A stretch of 64,000 nucleotides of DNA from Flavobacteriales bacterium (GCA_023957375.1 JAMLHB010000001.1:1280245-1344244), one strand, 5' to 3'; positions 47,852 through 57,350 are shown, counted from the stretch's first letter. Notes: generated by a model from the sequence alone, not told the origin. Made by a program: numbers and translations.

Positions 47852-48298
47852 TCACTCCTCCACCACCTCGAAGGAGATGGTCTTCACCACCTCGCGGTGG
47901 AAGGTGACATCGGCCTGGTAGGTGCCGATCGCCTTGATGGCCTCACCCTTGATCTTGATGTGCTTGCGGTCCACTTCCACGCCCAACTGCTTGAAGGCAT
48001 CGCTGAGCATGATGGTGTTGACACTGCCGAAGATGCGGCCCTTTTCGCCCACCTTGGCCCCGATCTTCACGGTTTGCCCGGCGAGCAGGTTGGCGTTCTT
48101 TTCGGCTTCTTCGCGCAGCTTGGCCTCCTTGTGGGCGCGCTGCTTGAGCGTTTCGGCCAGTTGCTTGCGCTCGCTGGCGGTGGCTGCCACGGCCAGCTTG
48201 CGGGGCAGCAGGAAATTGCGTGCGTAGCCGTCCTTCACCTTCACCAGGTCATTGGCGAAGCCCAGGTGCTCAACGTCTTGTTTGAGGATCACTTCCAT
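47852..48298 (-). CDS. rplI: 50S ribosomal protein bL9
   Basis: 148 residues, normal length. N-terminal rRNA-binding domain MEVILKQDVEHLGFANDLVK with VKDGYARNFLLPRKLAVAAT, the family signature; then a long connecting helix and the C-terminal domain (GEKGRIFGSVNTIMLSDAFK). Third gene of the rpsF-rpsR-rplI operon; follows rpsR by 13 bp and ends before a UUCG terminator. Confidence 0.97.
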   Translation of the reverse strand: MEVILKQDVEHLGFANDLVKVKDGYARNFLLPRKLAVAATASERKQLAETLKQRAHKEAKLREEAEKNANLLAGQTVKIGAKVGEKGRIFGSVNTIMLSDAFKQLGVEVDRKHIKIKGEAIKAIGTYQADVTFHREVVKTISFEVVEE

Positions 48299-48311
48299 GG
48301 TGCTGGTTCTC

Positions 48312-48644
48312 TTACTTGAGCATGTCGGCCACGTACGGCATCAGGGCCAGATGGCGTGCCCGTTTAACGGCTTGTGCAACGCGCTTCTGGTACTTCTGGC
48401 TGGTTCCGGTGAGGCGGCGGGGCAGGATCTTGCCCTGCTCGTTCACCAAGCGCAGCAGAAAGTCGGCATCCTTGTAGTCGATGTAGTGGATGCCCATCTT
48501 CTTGAAACGGCAGTACTTCTCCTTCTTGGTCTCAATGGCAATGGGAGTGAGATAGCGGATCTCATTGCCCGACCCACCGCCTTTGGGGGCGGATGACGTG
48601 CCCTCTGCTGCGGAAGTGGCGGTTGTGGTTGTTTCTTCGCTCAT
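48312..48644 (-). CDS. rpsR: 30S ribosomal protein bS18
   Basis: 110 residues; the core [60 protein letters not shown] is standard. The first ~30 residues are an added Thr/Ser/Gly-rich extension ([20 protein letters not shown]), longer than in E. coli. It pairs with bS6 on the 30S platform; in Flavobacterium johnsoniae bS18, bS6 and bS21 help mask the anti-Shine-Dalgarno of 16S rRNA. Between rpsF (11-bp gap) and rplI. Confidence 0.96.
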   Translation of the reverse strand: MSEETTTTATSAAEGTSSAPKGGGSGNEIRYLTPIAIETKKEKYCRFKKMGIHYIDYKDADFLLRLVNEQGKILPRRLTGTSQKYQKRVAQAVKRARHLALMPYVADMLK

Positions 48645-48655
48645 TTTCTTCTGGT

Positions 48656-49036
48656 TCAGGCGTTAACCTTCTTGGTGCGCGGTGCACGTCCTTCACCGGC
48701 CTCCTTCCCCCCCCTTCCGGAGCGGCTCTCGGCGAATGCGATGTGGTGCTTGTCCATCGCCACCGTAAGGAAACGGATCACCCGTTCATCACGGCGGTAT
48801 TCGGTCTCGAGCTTGGCGATCAACGAAGGATCGCTTTCAAACTCGATCAGGTGGTAGAAGCCCGAGGACTTCTTCTGGATGGGATAGGCGAGCTTGCGCA
48901 TCCCCCAGTTTTCTTCATGGCGGATCTTTCCATGGCCTTCCTTCAGAAGGTCTTTGAACTTGCCGACCGCCTCCTTTGCCTGATCCTCAGACAAAACGGG
49001 AGTTAGAATGAAGACGGTCTCATACCTGTTGGTCAT
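48656..49036 (-). CDS. rpsF: 30S ribosomal protein bS6
   Basis: 126 residues. Core [74 protein letters not shown], and a basic C-terminal tail ([20 protein letters not shown]) as in other Bacteroidota. First gene of the operon with rpsR and rplI; canonical -7 TACATTTG (49067-49060) 23 nt before the ATG. Confidence 0.97.
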   Translation of the reverse strand: MTNRYETVFILTPVLSEDQAKEAVGKFKDLLKEGHGKIRHEENWGMRKLAYPIQKKSSGFYHLIEFESDPSLIAKLETEYRRDERVIRFLTVAMDKHHIAFAESRSGRGGKEAGEGRAPRTKKVNA

Positions 49037-49059
49037 GGGCCTATTGGTAAATTGGGGTG

Positions 49060-49067
49060 CAAATGTA
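49060..49067 (-). promoter_or_regulatory. -7 element TACATTTG of the rpsF operon
   Basis: Perfect TAnnTTTG on the minus strand, 23 nt before the rpsF start. Confidence 0.6.
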
Positions 49068-49471
49068 GGGAAATAAGTGGAACATTCGTTTATGGGACAA
49101 TTCCTTGGGTTATAGTTCAGTAGGGCATGGTTCGTAGGGCATCGATGCGGGGGAAGGCGGGGCGCTGTTCATCAGGGCCATCGGGCCTGAACGGCCGTTG
49201 AGCCTGCGACCTCGACTATTTGTTAGTTGACAGTTGATAGGGTTGGCCCGGCAAACGGCGCGCGGTGGCCAATTCGTTGAGTTGGAACCAATGCCACCGT
49301 ATTAGGATTGCCACCTCTGAACTGTGTGGTACCTTCAGAACGCATTGGAACGGTCCTGACTACGAACAACTTTCGTCCCACAACCAGTCGAAACTTCAAA
49401 TTCAGCCACCAGTTGCGGACTCCATGCCCGATGGCCCTGCACTGTTCATATTTCGAACGCCGCGTGGCGGT
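49068..49471. other. Gene-free region between rpsF and dnaX
   Basis: Contains copy 2 of the dispersed ~130-bp repeat (49160-49292, minus orientation) and otherwise no supported gene. Short open frames between 49265 and 49505 lack family-like sequence. Confidence 0.5.
49160..49292 (-). repeat. Dispersed ~130-bp non-coding repeat, copy 2
   Basis: Reverse complement matches 25066-25200: GGTTCCAACTCAACGAATTG, CGCGCGCCGTTTGCCGGGCC, GTCGCAGGCTCAACGG, GATGGCCCTG. The middle differs by a short insertion with TCAACTGTCAACT. Confidence 0.7.
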
Positions 49472-49479
49472 TAACTTCG
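49472..49479 (+). promoter_or_regulatory. -7 element TAACTTCG of dnaX, 6 nt from the ATG
   Basis: TAACTTCG-CCCGCC-ATG; predicts a leaderless dnaX mRNA. Confidence 0.55.
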
Positions 49480-49485
49480 CCCGCC

Positions 49486-51231
49486 ATGGAGCGATACATC
49501 GTTAGTGCCCGGAAGTACCGCCCCGCCACTTTTGACACGGTGGTGGGCCAAGAGCATGTGACCGGCACGCTGATGAACGCCATCCGTACAAAGCATGTGG
49601 CCCAAGCATTCCTGTTCACCGGCCCCCGGGGAGTGGGCAAGACCACCTGCGCCCGCATCCTGGCGCGCACCATCAACTGCGAAAATCTCCACGATGACCT
49701 GACCACCTGCGGCACTTGCCCCTCGTGCATGAGCTTCGAGGAAGGCCACTCGCTGAACATCTTCGAGCTGGATGCCGCCAGCAACAACAGCGTGGACGAT
49801 ATCCGCAATCTGATCCAACAGGTGCAGATCGCCCCGCAGGTGGGCACCAGGAAGGTGTATATCATCGACGAGGTGCACATGTTGAGCGCCGCCGCCTTCA
49901 ACGCATTCCTGAAAACGCTGGAGGAGCCCCCTTCCTACGCCATCTTCATTCTCGCCACCACCGAGAAGCACAAGATCCTGCCCACCATCCTGAGCCGTTG
50001 CCAAGTGTTCGACTTCCGGCGGATCACCGTGGGCGACATTGCACACCATTTGGCCGGCATTGCCGCCAAAGAAGGTATTCAGGCCGAACAGCAAGCCCTG
50101 CACGTGATCGCCCAAAAAGCCGATGGCGGCCTGCGTGACGCGCTGAGCATCTTCGACCAATTGGTGAGCTACGGAGGCGACCGGCTCACCTACGCCGACG
50201 TGCTGAAGAACCTGAACGTGCTGGACCAGGAGCACTACTTCACCGTAACGGACCATTTGCTGAACGGGGATGCCGCCGGTGCCTTGGTGGTGTTCAACGA
50301 GATCCTGTTCCAAGGTTTCGACGCCCATCTCTTCGTAGCGGGGCTGGCCCACCACTTCCGCGACCTGCTGGTGAGCCGCGACCCGCGCACCATTCCCCTG
50401 CTTGAAGTGAGCGACGAATGGGGCGCGCGTTATGCCCAGCAAGCCAAACTGGTAACGCACGACCTGCTGGTACGCGGCCTGGAGCGACTGGGCCAGGTGG
50501 ATGTCCAGTACAAGAACAGCAAGGAGCCCCGCCTGCTGGTGGAACTGGCCCTGATCATGCTCGCGCAGCCCGCCAGCACCGCGAACGCCACGCAACCCCA
50601 AGCGGCCCCGGCTGAAAAAAAAAGCCCTGACCCTTCCTTGAGGCCCATTCCACAACCGGTGCACGTTGCCCCCCCCGTGCGGACAGCACCGGCAAACTCC
50701 CCCGGAGAGCCGGGCGGACATGTTGGTACCAAGCCGGGCAGGCGGTTGGCCGGTGCGGTTTCCATCCGCCAACCGTTGGCGCCAGCCATGGAAGAAACCC
50801 CGGCCCAACTGGCGGACCAACCCGGCACGGAGCCCGCCGGCACTTCCCTTCCCCAAGCGGCTCCGGAGCTGAACCAGGCGTTGCTGCTGCGCGTGTGGGA
50901 CGAATATGCCAAGCTGCTCAAAAGGCAGAACAAGGTCAGCATGCACGCCACACTGATGGCCAACAGGCCCGAGATCACCGGCCCGCAGGAAGTGACCTTC
51001 ACCATTGTGAACACCGTGCAGGAAAACTACATGCGCGACGAAAAACCCGCGTTGCTCGGCCACCTGCGGCAGCAATTGGGCAGCCCCGCGCTCAACCTCA
51101 TTGTGGTAAAGCAGGAGGCCGCCTCGCCGAAGCGACGCTACACGCCCAAGGACCGCTTCATGATCATGGCCGAGAAAAACCCCGCGCTTTTCAAGTTGCG
51201 CGAGGACCTGGACTTGGACCTGGGCCGGTAG
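49486..51231 (+). CDS. dnaX: DNA polymerase III subunit gamma/tau
   Basis: 581 residues. AAA+ clamp-loader ATPase: [20 protein letters not shown], Walker [15 protein letters not shown] (residues 46-59), zinc module with CENL...CGTCPSC, Walker [12 protein letters not shown] and the sensor 1/SRC motif [12 protein letters not shown]. Domain III runs to about residue 360; a Pro/Ala-rich linker leads to a short tau-specific C-terminal region. Loads the beta clamp and, as tau, couples polymerases to the helicase. An A9 tract at 50615-50623 (codons 377-380) could allow slippage to a gamma-length product. No recR or YbaB gene follows. Confidence 0.96.
   Translation: MERYIVSARKYRPATFDTVVGQEHVTGTLMNAIRTKHVAQAFLFTGPRGVGKTTCARILARTINCENLHDDLTTCGTCPSCMSFEEGHSLNIFELDAASNNSVDDIRNLIQQVQIAPQVGTRKVYIIDEVHMLSAAAFNAFLKTLEEPPSYAIFILATTEKHKILPTILSRCQVFDFRRITVGDIAHHLAGIAAKEGIQAEQQALHVIAQKADGGLRDALSIFDQLVSYGGDRLTYADVLKNLNVLDQEHYFTVTDHLLNGDAAGALVVFNEILFQGFDAHLFVAGLAHHFRDLLVSRDPRTIPLLEVSDEWGARYAQQAKLVTHDLLVRGLERLGQVDVQYKNSKEPRLLVELALIMLAQPASTANATQPQAAPAEKKSPDPSLRPIPQPVHVAPPVRTAPANSPGEPGGHVGTKPGRRLAGAVSIRQPLAPAMEETPAQLADQPGTEPAGTSLPQAAPELNQALLLRVWDEYAKLLKRQNKVSMHATLMANRPEITGPQEVTFTIVNTVQENYMRDEKPALLGHLRQQLGSPALNLIVVKQEAASPKRRYTPKDRFMIMAEKNPALFKLREDLDLDLGR
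50615..50623 (+). other. dnaX: A9 slippage-prone run inside dnaX
   Basis: GCTG-A9-GCCCTGA at codons 377-380, in the linker after domain III. Loss of one A gives TGA six codons later; gain of one A gives TGA two codons later. Both yield about 380 residues, the domain I-III gamma form. Thermus dnaX makes gamma by transcriptional slippage on an A9 run. Confidence 0.55.
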
Positions 51232-51316
51232 GCGCAGGACAGCGTGCCGGCCGGATCGAATGGCCGCCGGGAGGCCGGCCACCTCGGCAGTTGTTCCCCG
51301 CACAACTCTTCAGGGA

Positions 51317-51324
51317 TACCTTCG
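51317..51324 (+). promoter_or_regulatory. -7 element TACCTTCG of idh
   Basis: TACCTTCG 29 nt before the idh ATG at 51354. Confidence 0.45.
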
Positions 51325-51353
51325 CGGCCCGAAAACAAGCATCCCTTCAACAC

Positions 51354-52580
51354 ATGCAGAAGATCAAAGTGGCCAATCCCGTAGTGGAGATCGACGGGGA
51401 CGAGATGACCCGCATCATTTGGAAATGGATCAAGGAACAACTGATCCTCCCCTATGTGGACGTGCCGTTGGACTACTTCGACCTGGGCATCGAACACCGC
51501 GATGGAACGGAAGACCAGGTGACGGTGGACGCAGCTCATGCCATCCAAAAGCACCACGTGGGGATCAAGTGCGCAACCATTACCCCGGACGAGGCCCGAG
51601 TGAAGGAATTCGGCCTGAAGCAGATGTGGAAAAGCCCCAACGGCACCATCCGCAACATCCTCGGCGGCACCGTGTTCCGCGAACCCATCGTCATCAACAA
51701 CATCCCGCGCTTAGTGCCCGGATGGACCCACCCGATCGTGATCGGCCGCCATGCGTTCGGCGACCAGTACCGCGCCACCGATGCCGTGATCAAAGGCAAG
51801 GGCAAGCTCACCATGACCTTCACCCCGGAGGATGGCGGCGAGGCCACCACCTGGAACGTGTACGACTTCAAGGGCGACGGCGTGGCCCTAAGCATGTACA
51901 ATACGGACGAAAGCATCGAAGGCTTCGCCCACAGCTGCTTCAACCTGGCCCTGGAGAAGGGATGGCCGCTTTACATGAGCACCAAGAACACCATCCTGAA
52001 GAAGTACGACGGCCGCTTCAAGGACATCTTCGAAGACCTCTTCCAACGGCACTACAAAACGGCCTTTGAAAAGGCGGGCATCACCTACGAGCACCGCCTG
52101 ATCGACGATATGGTGGCCAGCGCGCTGAAGTGGAATGGCGGCTTCATCTGGGCCTGCAAGAACTACGACGGTGACGTGCAGAGCGACATCGTGGCCCAAG
52201 GCTTCGGTTCCCTCGGCCTGATGACCAGCGTGCTGTTGACCCCCGATGGCAAAACCATGGAAGCCGAGGCCGCGCACGGCACCGTGACGCGCCACTTCCG
52301 CATGCACCAGCAAGGCAAACCCACCAGCACCAACCCCATCGCCAGCATCTTCGCATGGACGCGCGGCCTGGCTTTCCGCGGCAAGCTGGACGGCAACCAG
52401 GCCTTGGTGGACTTCGCCCACAAGCTGGAAGCCGTGTGCATCAGCACCGTGGAAGCAGGCAAGATGACCAAGGACCTCGCGGTGTGCATCCACGGCAACA
52501 AAGTGGCGCCGGACCAATACCTCACCAGCGAAGCCTTCATGGCGGCGCTGCGCGAGGGGTTGGAACGGGGGATGAAGTGA
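51354..52580 (+). CDS. idh: NADP-dependent isocitrate dehydrogenase
   Basis: 408 residues, the eukaryote-like (type II) dimeric form. Converts isocitrate to 2-oxoglutarate. Motifs: [20 protein letters not shown] at the N-terminus, [20 protein letters not shown] (isocitrate-binding Ser/Asn/Arg), [20 protein letters not shown] with metal-binding Asp, [20 protein letters not shown] and the NADP-selecting [17 protein letters not shown]. Works after aconitase (44061-46337). The ATG at 51354 gives the standard start; in-frame sequence upstream belongs to the dnaX end read in another frame. Confidence 0.96.
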   Translation: MQKIKVANPVVEIDGDEMTRIIWKWIKEQLILPYVDVPLDYFDLGIEHRDGTEDQVTVDAAHAIQKHHVGIKCATITPDEARVKEFGLKQMWKSPNGTIRNILGGTVFREPIVINNIPRLVPGWTHPIVIGRHAFGDQYRATDAVIKGKGKLTMTFTPEDGGEATTWNVYDFKGDGVALSMYNTDESIEGFAHSCFNLALEKGWPLYMSTKNTILKKYDGRFKDIFEDLFQRHYKTAFEKAGITYEHRLIDDMVASALKWNGGFIWACKNYDGDVQSDIVAQGFGSLGLMTSVLLTPDGKTMEAEAAHGTVTRHFRMHQQGKPTSTNPIASIFAWTRGLAFRGKLDGNQALVDFAHKLEAVCISTVEAGKMTKDLAVCIHGNKVAPDQYLTSEAFMAALREGLERGMK

Positions 52581-52629
52581 GCACCGCCCGCGTGCCCCAT
52601 CTTCGCACTGCCCCCTGTACGGCAGTGCC

Positions 52630-54111
52630 ATGCCAACATCCCGCCTCACCACCTTCCACCGTCGCGTATTCGCGGCAGCGGTGTTGGCGTACACCTGCAC
52701 CGCATGGTACAGCACCGGTTTCCAGAATGCCGATGAGCACTACCAGGTGATCGCTTTCGCCCTATGGAAAACCGGCAGCACCGCACGGGATCACCTACCA
52801 TGGGAATTCGACGAGCAGATCAGGTCCACCCTGTTACCGTGGGTGGCGGCAGCCCTCTTCAAGGCGGGCAGCTTGGTGGGGGTAAACAACCCGTTCCACC
52901 TCTCCTTTCTGCTCCGCCTGTTCACCGCCCTGCTGGCGTTGCTTACGATGAAGCGGTTTGTGATCGCCACGGTACACAGCGTAGGCACGCCAATGCGGAA
53001 AGCCTACATCGCACTCTCCTATTTCCTATGGTTCCTGCCCTTCCAACTGGTGCGTTTTTCCAACGAGGCCTGGTCGCTAATGGCCTTGATGCTCACGTTG
53101 GCCGTCTTGTACCAACGGCCGGCCTACGACCGTTGGCCTTGGTGGGCAGGCTTTTGGGCAACCATCATGGTCTGCCTGAAACCAAGCATGCTGCCCGCTG
53201 CCGCAGGCATTGCGCTTTGGACCCTGCTGATCGCCAAGCCCAGGACCGCTGAAATCCTGCAAGCCGCAGCCTCGGTATTGCTCACGCTTGTGCTGAACAC
53301 GGCCATGGACAGCCTGTTCTACGGTGCGCCCGCCTCCAGCTTCGCCAATTACCTGCACGCCAACTTCCCCAGCCACCCGGACCACTTGTTCGACACTTTC
53401 CCCTGGTGGTATTATGCACCCTGGATAGTGAAATATGCCATCCCCCCCATTGGCCTGTGCATGCTGGGCGCCGCTGCGATCCTGATACGCTACCATGCAC
53501 GCTCGGTGTTGACCTGGTGCATACTGCCTTTGGTGATCGCATTGGCTATTGTACCGCACAAGGAATTGCGTTTTTTATTCCCGCTGGCCGGCCTTGTTCC
53601 ATTGGTGCTGGTGCTGGCATTCGCCACCGCGAACAAGCGGTGGAAGGTGCAAATGCGCACAGGCAGGTTATGGAATCCTGCGATATGGCTGTTCAGCGGC
53701 GTGAACATGGCGGCATTGTCGGTAGTGCTCTTCACCCCTGCCGGCAGTGGCCGAACCCGCTTGGCGGAGTACATCCGGACCCATTACCCCTTGCAACAGG
53801 TCCGCATCAACTACCTGGCCAACGACACCACCGTGTGGGACATTCGCATTCCGCGCTTCTACCTGGGGGCAAACGTCACGGACACCATCTTGCCCACGCC
53901 CTGCATACCCCTTGCAGAATCCCGGGGCCGAATGGACCTGGTGGTGGCACGGGGCACTTTCCCGAGCTGTGCAGATGCCCCCGTGGGCCATGGTTGGGAA
54001 CCGCTGCTCCCGGCCCAGCCCGCGTGGAAGGAACGGCTGTTGCGCTTATACGAATGGGAGGATGCCAAACCCGCTTGGGTGCTGTACAGGCCGCGAACGG
54101 TGCGCGAATGA
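52630..54111 (+). CDS. GT22-like membrane glycosyltransferase (ALG9/PIG-B type)
   Basis: 493 residues, about ten membrane helices. Characteristic points: NADEHYQVIAFALWKTG near residue 33 (the acidic DEHYQ loop of GT-C enzymes), TWCILPLVIALAIVPHKELR and FLFPLAGLVPLVLVL, i.e. the HKExRF motif specific to GT22 mannosyltransferases. It would transfer a sugar from a lipid-linked donor on the outer side of the inner membrane; donor and acceptor unknown. It begins 49 bp after idh and is followed by a barrel protein gene with its own promoter inside its 3' flank. Confidence 0.8.
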   Translation: MPTSRLTTFHRRVFAAAVLAYTCTAWYSTGFQNADEHYQVIAFALWKTGSTARDHLPWEFDEQIRSTLLPWVAAALFKAGSLVGVNNPFHLSFLLRLFTALLALLTMKRFVIATVHSVGTPMRKAYIALSYFLWFLPFQLVRFSNEAWSLMALMLTLAVLYQRPAYDRWPWWAGFWATIMVCLKPSMLPAAAGIALWTLLIAKPRTAEILQAAASVLLTLVLNTAMDSLFYGAPASSFANYLHANFPSHPDHLFDTFPWWYYAPWIVKYAIPPIGLCMLGAAAILIRYHARSVLTWCILPLVIALAIVPHKELRFLFPLAGLVPLVLVLAFATANKRWKVQMRTGRLWNPAIWLFSGVNMAALSVVLFTPAGSGRTRLAEYIRTHYPLQQVRINYLANDTTVWDIRIPRFYLGANVTDTILPTPCIPLAESRGRMDLVVARGTFPSCADAPVGHGWEPLLPAQPAWKERLLRLYEWEDAKPAWVLYRPRTVRE

Positions 54112-54126
54112 TGGCATGGGTCCGCA

Positions 54127-54134
54127 TACCTTTG
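54127..54134 (+). promoter_or_regulatory. -7 element TACCTTTG, 6 nt from the ATG
   Basis: TACCTTTG-GGCACC-ATG for the 54141 gene; perfect consensus, leaderless geometry. Confidence 0.6.
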
Positions 54135-54140
54135 GGCACC

Positions 54141-54716
54141 ATGCTGCGCCTGTTTTCCGCCATCGTGCTGGCCTTCCTGTTTGGGCATTCCGCAATTGCC
54201 CAAGGCAGCGACAGCGCCGCCTACGTGCGCAAGGGAAAAACCAAGCCCACGGTTCCTCTGAAGGACCGCATCTGGTTCGGCGGCGGCATCGGGCTGAGCT
54301 TCGGCACGGTGACTGCTGTGCAATTGGACCCGCTGTTGGGCTATTACGTGGACCACAGCCGCAAACTTTCCCTCGGCCTTGGCCCCAGCTACACCTATCT
54401 ACAGGACAACCGCTACGCGCCCCCGTTCACGATGAGCACCTACGGCTACCGGCTTTTCAGCCGCTGGCGCGTGATTGAGCAAGCCTACCTGCACGCCGAG
54501 TTCCTGCACATGAACCTAGAACCCTACTTCAACCATGGACCCGAACGCGGGCGCATTTGGGTACCCCACCTGTTGTTGGGGGCCGGGTATGTGCAACCCA
54601 TCAGCGGGCGCAGTTCGTTGTACCTGCAGGTCCTGTTCGAGGTGCTGCAAGACCCCAACAGCTATTACGTTGGCCAGGGCCCGATCATGAGCGGCGGTGT
54701 AGGTGTCGGGTTCTGA
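54141..54716 (+). CDS. Outer membrane barrel-like exported protein
   Basis: 191 residues from the ATG at 54141, next to its promoter. Signal peptide MLRLFSAIVLAFLFGHSAIA. Mature part with strand-like repeats IWFGGGIGLSFGTVTAVQLD, LLGYYVDHSRKLSLGLGPSY, YLHAEFLHMNLEPYF, VPHLLLGAGYVQPIS, SLYLQVLFEVLQDPNSYYVG and a final SGGVGVGF, as in small Bacteroidota barrels. Function unknown; not clearly linked to the preceding glycosyltransferase. Confidence 0.78.
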   Translation: MLRLFSAIVLAFLFGHSAIAQGSDSAAYVRKGKTKPTVPLKDRIWFGGGIGLSFGTVTAVQLDPLLGYYVDHSRKLSLGLGPSYTYLQDNRYAPPFTMSTYGYRLFSRWRVIEQAYLHAEFLHMNLEPYFNHGPERGRIWVPHLLLGAGYVQPISGRSSLYLQVLFEVLQDPNSYYVGQGPIMSGGVGVGF

Positions 54717-55200
54717 AACATAACACCAAGTGCCTGCCCCTGAAAGCCCGGCCCGAGCCGGTCTTCAGGTACTTTCTCGATCTTGTACGCGATGTACTTG
54801 TCACCCGCAATATGTAGCAGGATTTCTACTGCGGCCCGAAATCACAACGAACCCTGCTGCATAATCCGGGTAGTAGGACGTTTCTTCGCGCAACGCCTCC
54901 CGCTTTCAGTGGCAGCAGCCATGCGCGAAGGCTACCTCGGTGGTCCTGCTCCCACCTTGCGTGTTCATGCGATGCGTCCTTGAGAGGCTGTCGTGGCCGA
55001 AGCAATCCATCAGGGCGATCGTGCCTGGACTGCCGCGCCACAAAGCCGGCTCGCAGTGACGGCGCTCTAATACGGTCCCTCATTGCGAGGCCGTAGCCTC
55101 TGCGAAGCAAGGCTGCGGTGGCGTTGTGGAATGAATGGGCGAAGCCCGCCTTTGCATGGCTTCCAGCTGGTGCTGGCAGCCTTCCTTCGGCGAGGCTAAG
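54717..55200. other. Gene-free repeat-rich region
   Basis: Contains the short MITE copy (54802-54873) and, at about 54995-55115, pieces resembling the widespread GTCATTGCGAGG / CGAAGCAATCC palindromic repeat (TGGCCGAAGCAATCCATCAG, CTCGCAGTGACGG, CTCATTGCGAGGCCGTAGCC). No gene supported. Confidence 0.55.
54802..54873. mobile_element. MITE-like element, short copy 2
   Basis: 72 bp, nearly all inverted repeat: CACCCGCAATATGTAGCAGG ... GAAATCACAACGAACCCTGC ... TGCATAATCCGGGTA. It is the copy in rhuM (7592-7762) with the centre deleted. Confidence 0.7.
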
Positions 55201-55394
55201 GTGGAGCCGCAGGGATTTCCCGGCATGCCGCCGGGATAAACCTCGAATGTTCCGCTGCGCAGAACGGCGTTGCTTACGCACCGCCGCTCCACCTCCTGTG
55301 GAGCCGGAGGGATTTCCCGGCATGCCGCCGCGATAAACCTCGAATGTTCCGCTGCGCGGAACGGCGTTGCTTACGCACCGCCGCTCCGCCTCCT
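55201..55394. repeat. 97-bp tandem direct repeats anchored on the tmRNA 3' end
   Basis: Two units (55201-55297, 55298-55394) each begin with GTGGAGCCG(G/C)AGGGATT, the sequence of the tmRNA 3' terminus, and the third occurrence at 55395 is the real tmRNA end. Within units: TTCCCGGCATGCCGCCG, AACCTCGAATGTTCCGCTGC, TTGCTTACGCACCGCCGCTC. Spacing is 97 bp both times. Consistent with stacked attachment-site scars. Confidence 0.85.
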
Positions 55395-55395
55395 G

Positions 55396-55789
55396 TGGAG
55401 CCGGAGGGATTCGAACCCTCGTCCAAACGACCGTGCCACGAGCTTTCTACATGCTTATCCTGTCCTTGGTTTTCGACCGCGGCCCGGGGAAAGGCACCCT
55501 AGCCATGGCTTAGGTCCTGTTGTCTTACCAGCGCTTCGGACCACCGCGCTGGCCAGCATCCCATGGTTGATACCCCTGGGCCGGGAAGGAGGGTTGCGGG
55601 CCTCCCCGAGGAGTACTTGCCCCCGTTACTGTACTTCACGGGCGAAGCTTCATAGCCTTGGGCTATTAGGCAGCAAGTGCGTAATCAGTGTTGCCGGTTA
55701 AGGCTTGGAGAAGTGATTAAAGAGCCGTTCCCCGATGCTCTGCATGCTTACACGCACCACGAAGCCGCTGTCAAAACCAGGTCGGCCCC
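55396..55789 (-). ncRNA. ssrA: Transfer-messenger RNA (tmRNA)
   Basis: 394 nt on the minus strand. The 5' end GGGGCCGACCTGGTTTTGAC pairs with the 3' end CGGCTCC-A (7-bp acceptor stem, one G-U), and the 3' half has the T-arm sequence GAGGGTTCGAATCCCTC. CCA is not encoded. The tag frame at 55695-55666 reads GGC AAC ACT GAT TAC GCA, CTT GCT GCC TAA: GNTDYALAA, ending in the ALAA degradation signal and resembling GENNYALAA-type tags of Bacteroidota. Rescues stalled ribosomes with SmpB. A -7 TATCTTTG lies at 55817-55810, so a short 5' leader must be trimmed. Its 3' end has been duplicated downstream. Confidence 0.95.
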
Positions 55790-55809
55790 AATGCTTTCAA
55801 AGAACACTG

Positions 55810-55817
55810 CAAAGATA
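55810..55817 (-). promoter_or_regulatory. -7 element TATCTTTG of tmRNA
   Basis: Perfect TAnnTTTG on the minus strand, 20 nt before the mature tmRNA 5' end. Confidence 0.55.
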
Positions 55818-55939
55818 CGGTGTCCGGCGCCCATCGCAGCGCCCCATGGGCAAGCTCTGCCCCATGGCTCCAGCCGGAATGATATCGCGCAGCAAGGCAG
55901 CTTCCGCAACAACTACTTTCGCGCACCCCAACTCCCGCC

Positions 55940-57154
55940 ATGTTCAAGAAGATCGGCATCATCCGCGAAGGCAAAGTTCCTCCGGACCGGCGCGTCCCCC
56001 TTACCCCCGAGCAGTGCCGCGAAGCCCGCTTGCAAGGCATCGACATCGCCGTGCAGCGAAGCCCGGTGCGCGCCTACACGGACGATGAATACACCGCCTT
56101 GGACGTGCGCGTGACGCACGACCTCACCGACCGCGACCTGATCATCGGCGTGAAGGAAGTGCCCCTGGACATGCTGATGGCCGGCAAAGCCTACATCTTC
56201 TTTTCGCACACCATCAAGAAGCAGCCGCACAACGCCAAGCTGCTGCACACCGTGCTGGAACGCAAGATCACCCTGATCGACCACGAACTGTTCACCGACC
56301 CGAAGGGGCACCGCGTACTCGCCTTCGGGCGATGGGCGGGCGTGGTTGGCGCCTACAACGCGTTCCGCGCATGGGAGGTGCACAATGGCGGCGTACCTGC
56401 CCTGAAGCCGGCGCATGCATGCCATGACCGTACCGAGATGGACATGCACCTCTCGCATTTCAACATGCCCAAGGACCTGCGCATTGTGCTTACCGGTACG
56501 GGCCGCGTGGGCAACGGCGCCATGGAAACCCTGGACCGCGCCGGTGTGGCCAGGGTATCGCCGGGGGAATTCCTGCACAACACCTTCGACCACGCGGTGT
56601 ACACCATCCTCGGAAGCGCCGACCTCTATGTGCGGGACGACGGTAAGCCCTTCGACCGCGCCGCCTTCCACGAGGACCCGCGCGGGCACCACGCCAACTT
56701 CCTGCCCTTCGCCCGGCGGGCGCATATCTATATCGCGTGCCACTTCTGGGATGCACGCGGACCCATGATCCTCACGGCCGACGACCTGCGCGACCCCGCC
56801 CTGGGACTGCGCGTGGTGGCCGACATCAGCTGCGATATCGGCGGGCCGATCGACAGCACCTTGCGCGCCACCACCATCGAAGAGCCCTTCTTTGGCTACG
56901 ATACCGCCACCGGGCAGGAGCGGCCAGCAGGGCAGCCCGGCAACCTTACCGTGATGTCCGTGGACAATCTGCCCTGCGAACTACCCCGGGATTCCTCCAA
57001 ATCATTTGGCCGCGACCTGATGGCCAATGTGATGCCCCACCTTACAGGGGCCGATGCCGATGGGATGATCGCCCGGGCCACCATCGCCAAAAACGGTCAG
57101 CTCACGGAGCACTACGCCTATTTGCGGGAATACGCCGATGGCGCGTCCCGCTGA
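55940..57154 (+). CDS. Saccharopine dehydrogenase-like (AlaDH/PNT fold) oxidoreductase
   Basis: 404 residues. The N-terminal domain (FKKIGIIREGKVPPDRRVPL, TPEQCREA) is that of alanine dehydrogenase/transhydrogenase and Lys1; the NAD-binding part has VLTGTGRVGNGAMETLDRAG (Rossmann GxGxxGxG) near residue 182. VADISCDIGGPIDSTLRAT and VDNLPCELPRDSSKSFGRDL are typical of saccharopine dehydrogenase (lysine-forming) homologues. Likely an NAD-dependent amino-acid dehydrogenase; the substrate cannot be read from sequence. A -7 TACTTTCG at 55915-55922 lies 17 nt before the ATG. Confidence 0.85.
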   Translation: MFKKIGIIREGKVPPDRRVPLTPEQCREARLQGIDIAVQRSPVRAYTDDEYTALDVRVTHDLTDRDLIIGVKEVPLDMLMAGKAYIFFSHTIKKQPHNAKLLHTVLERKITLIDHELFTDPKGHRVLAFGRWAGVVGAYNAFRAWEVHNGGVPALKPAHACHDRTEMDMHLSHFNMPKDLRIVLTGTGRVGNGAMETLDRAGVARVSPGEFLHNTFDHAVYTILGSADLYVRDDGKPFDRAAFHEDPRGHHANFLPFARRAHIYIACHFWDARGPMILTADDLRDPALGLRVVADISCDIGGPIDSTLRATTIEEPFFGYDTATGQERPAGQPGNLTVMSVDNLPCELPRDSSKSFGRDLMANVMPHLTGADADGMIARATIAKNGQLTEHYAYLREYADGASR

Positions 57155-57350
57155 TCGCACTCCACCGCCTGAAAGCCGGCAAACTCCCTCGCCATCCAAG
57201 CCCGGGTCATCGGGCCATCAACCCCTTGCATGGCACGCATGGCGCATGGCCCAGCATGCCAACCCTTCCGCGAACGGGGATTCCTGGCAGGGGTTCCGCA
57301 CAGTTTTTCATTTCTTTACGGCACCGGCGACCCTGTCCCGGCCCCTTGCC

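Noticed and set aside
47852..49067. Autoregulatory bS6:bS18 leader or other riboswitch in the rpsF operon
   Set aside because: The leader is only ~20 nt with no conserved hairpin that I can identify.
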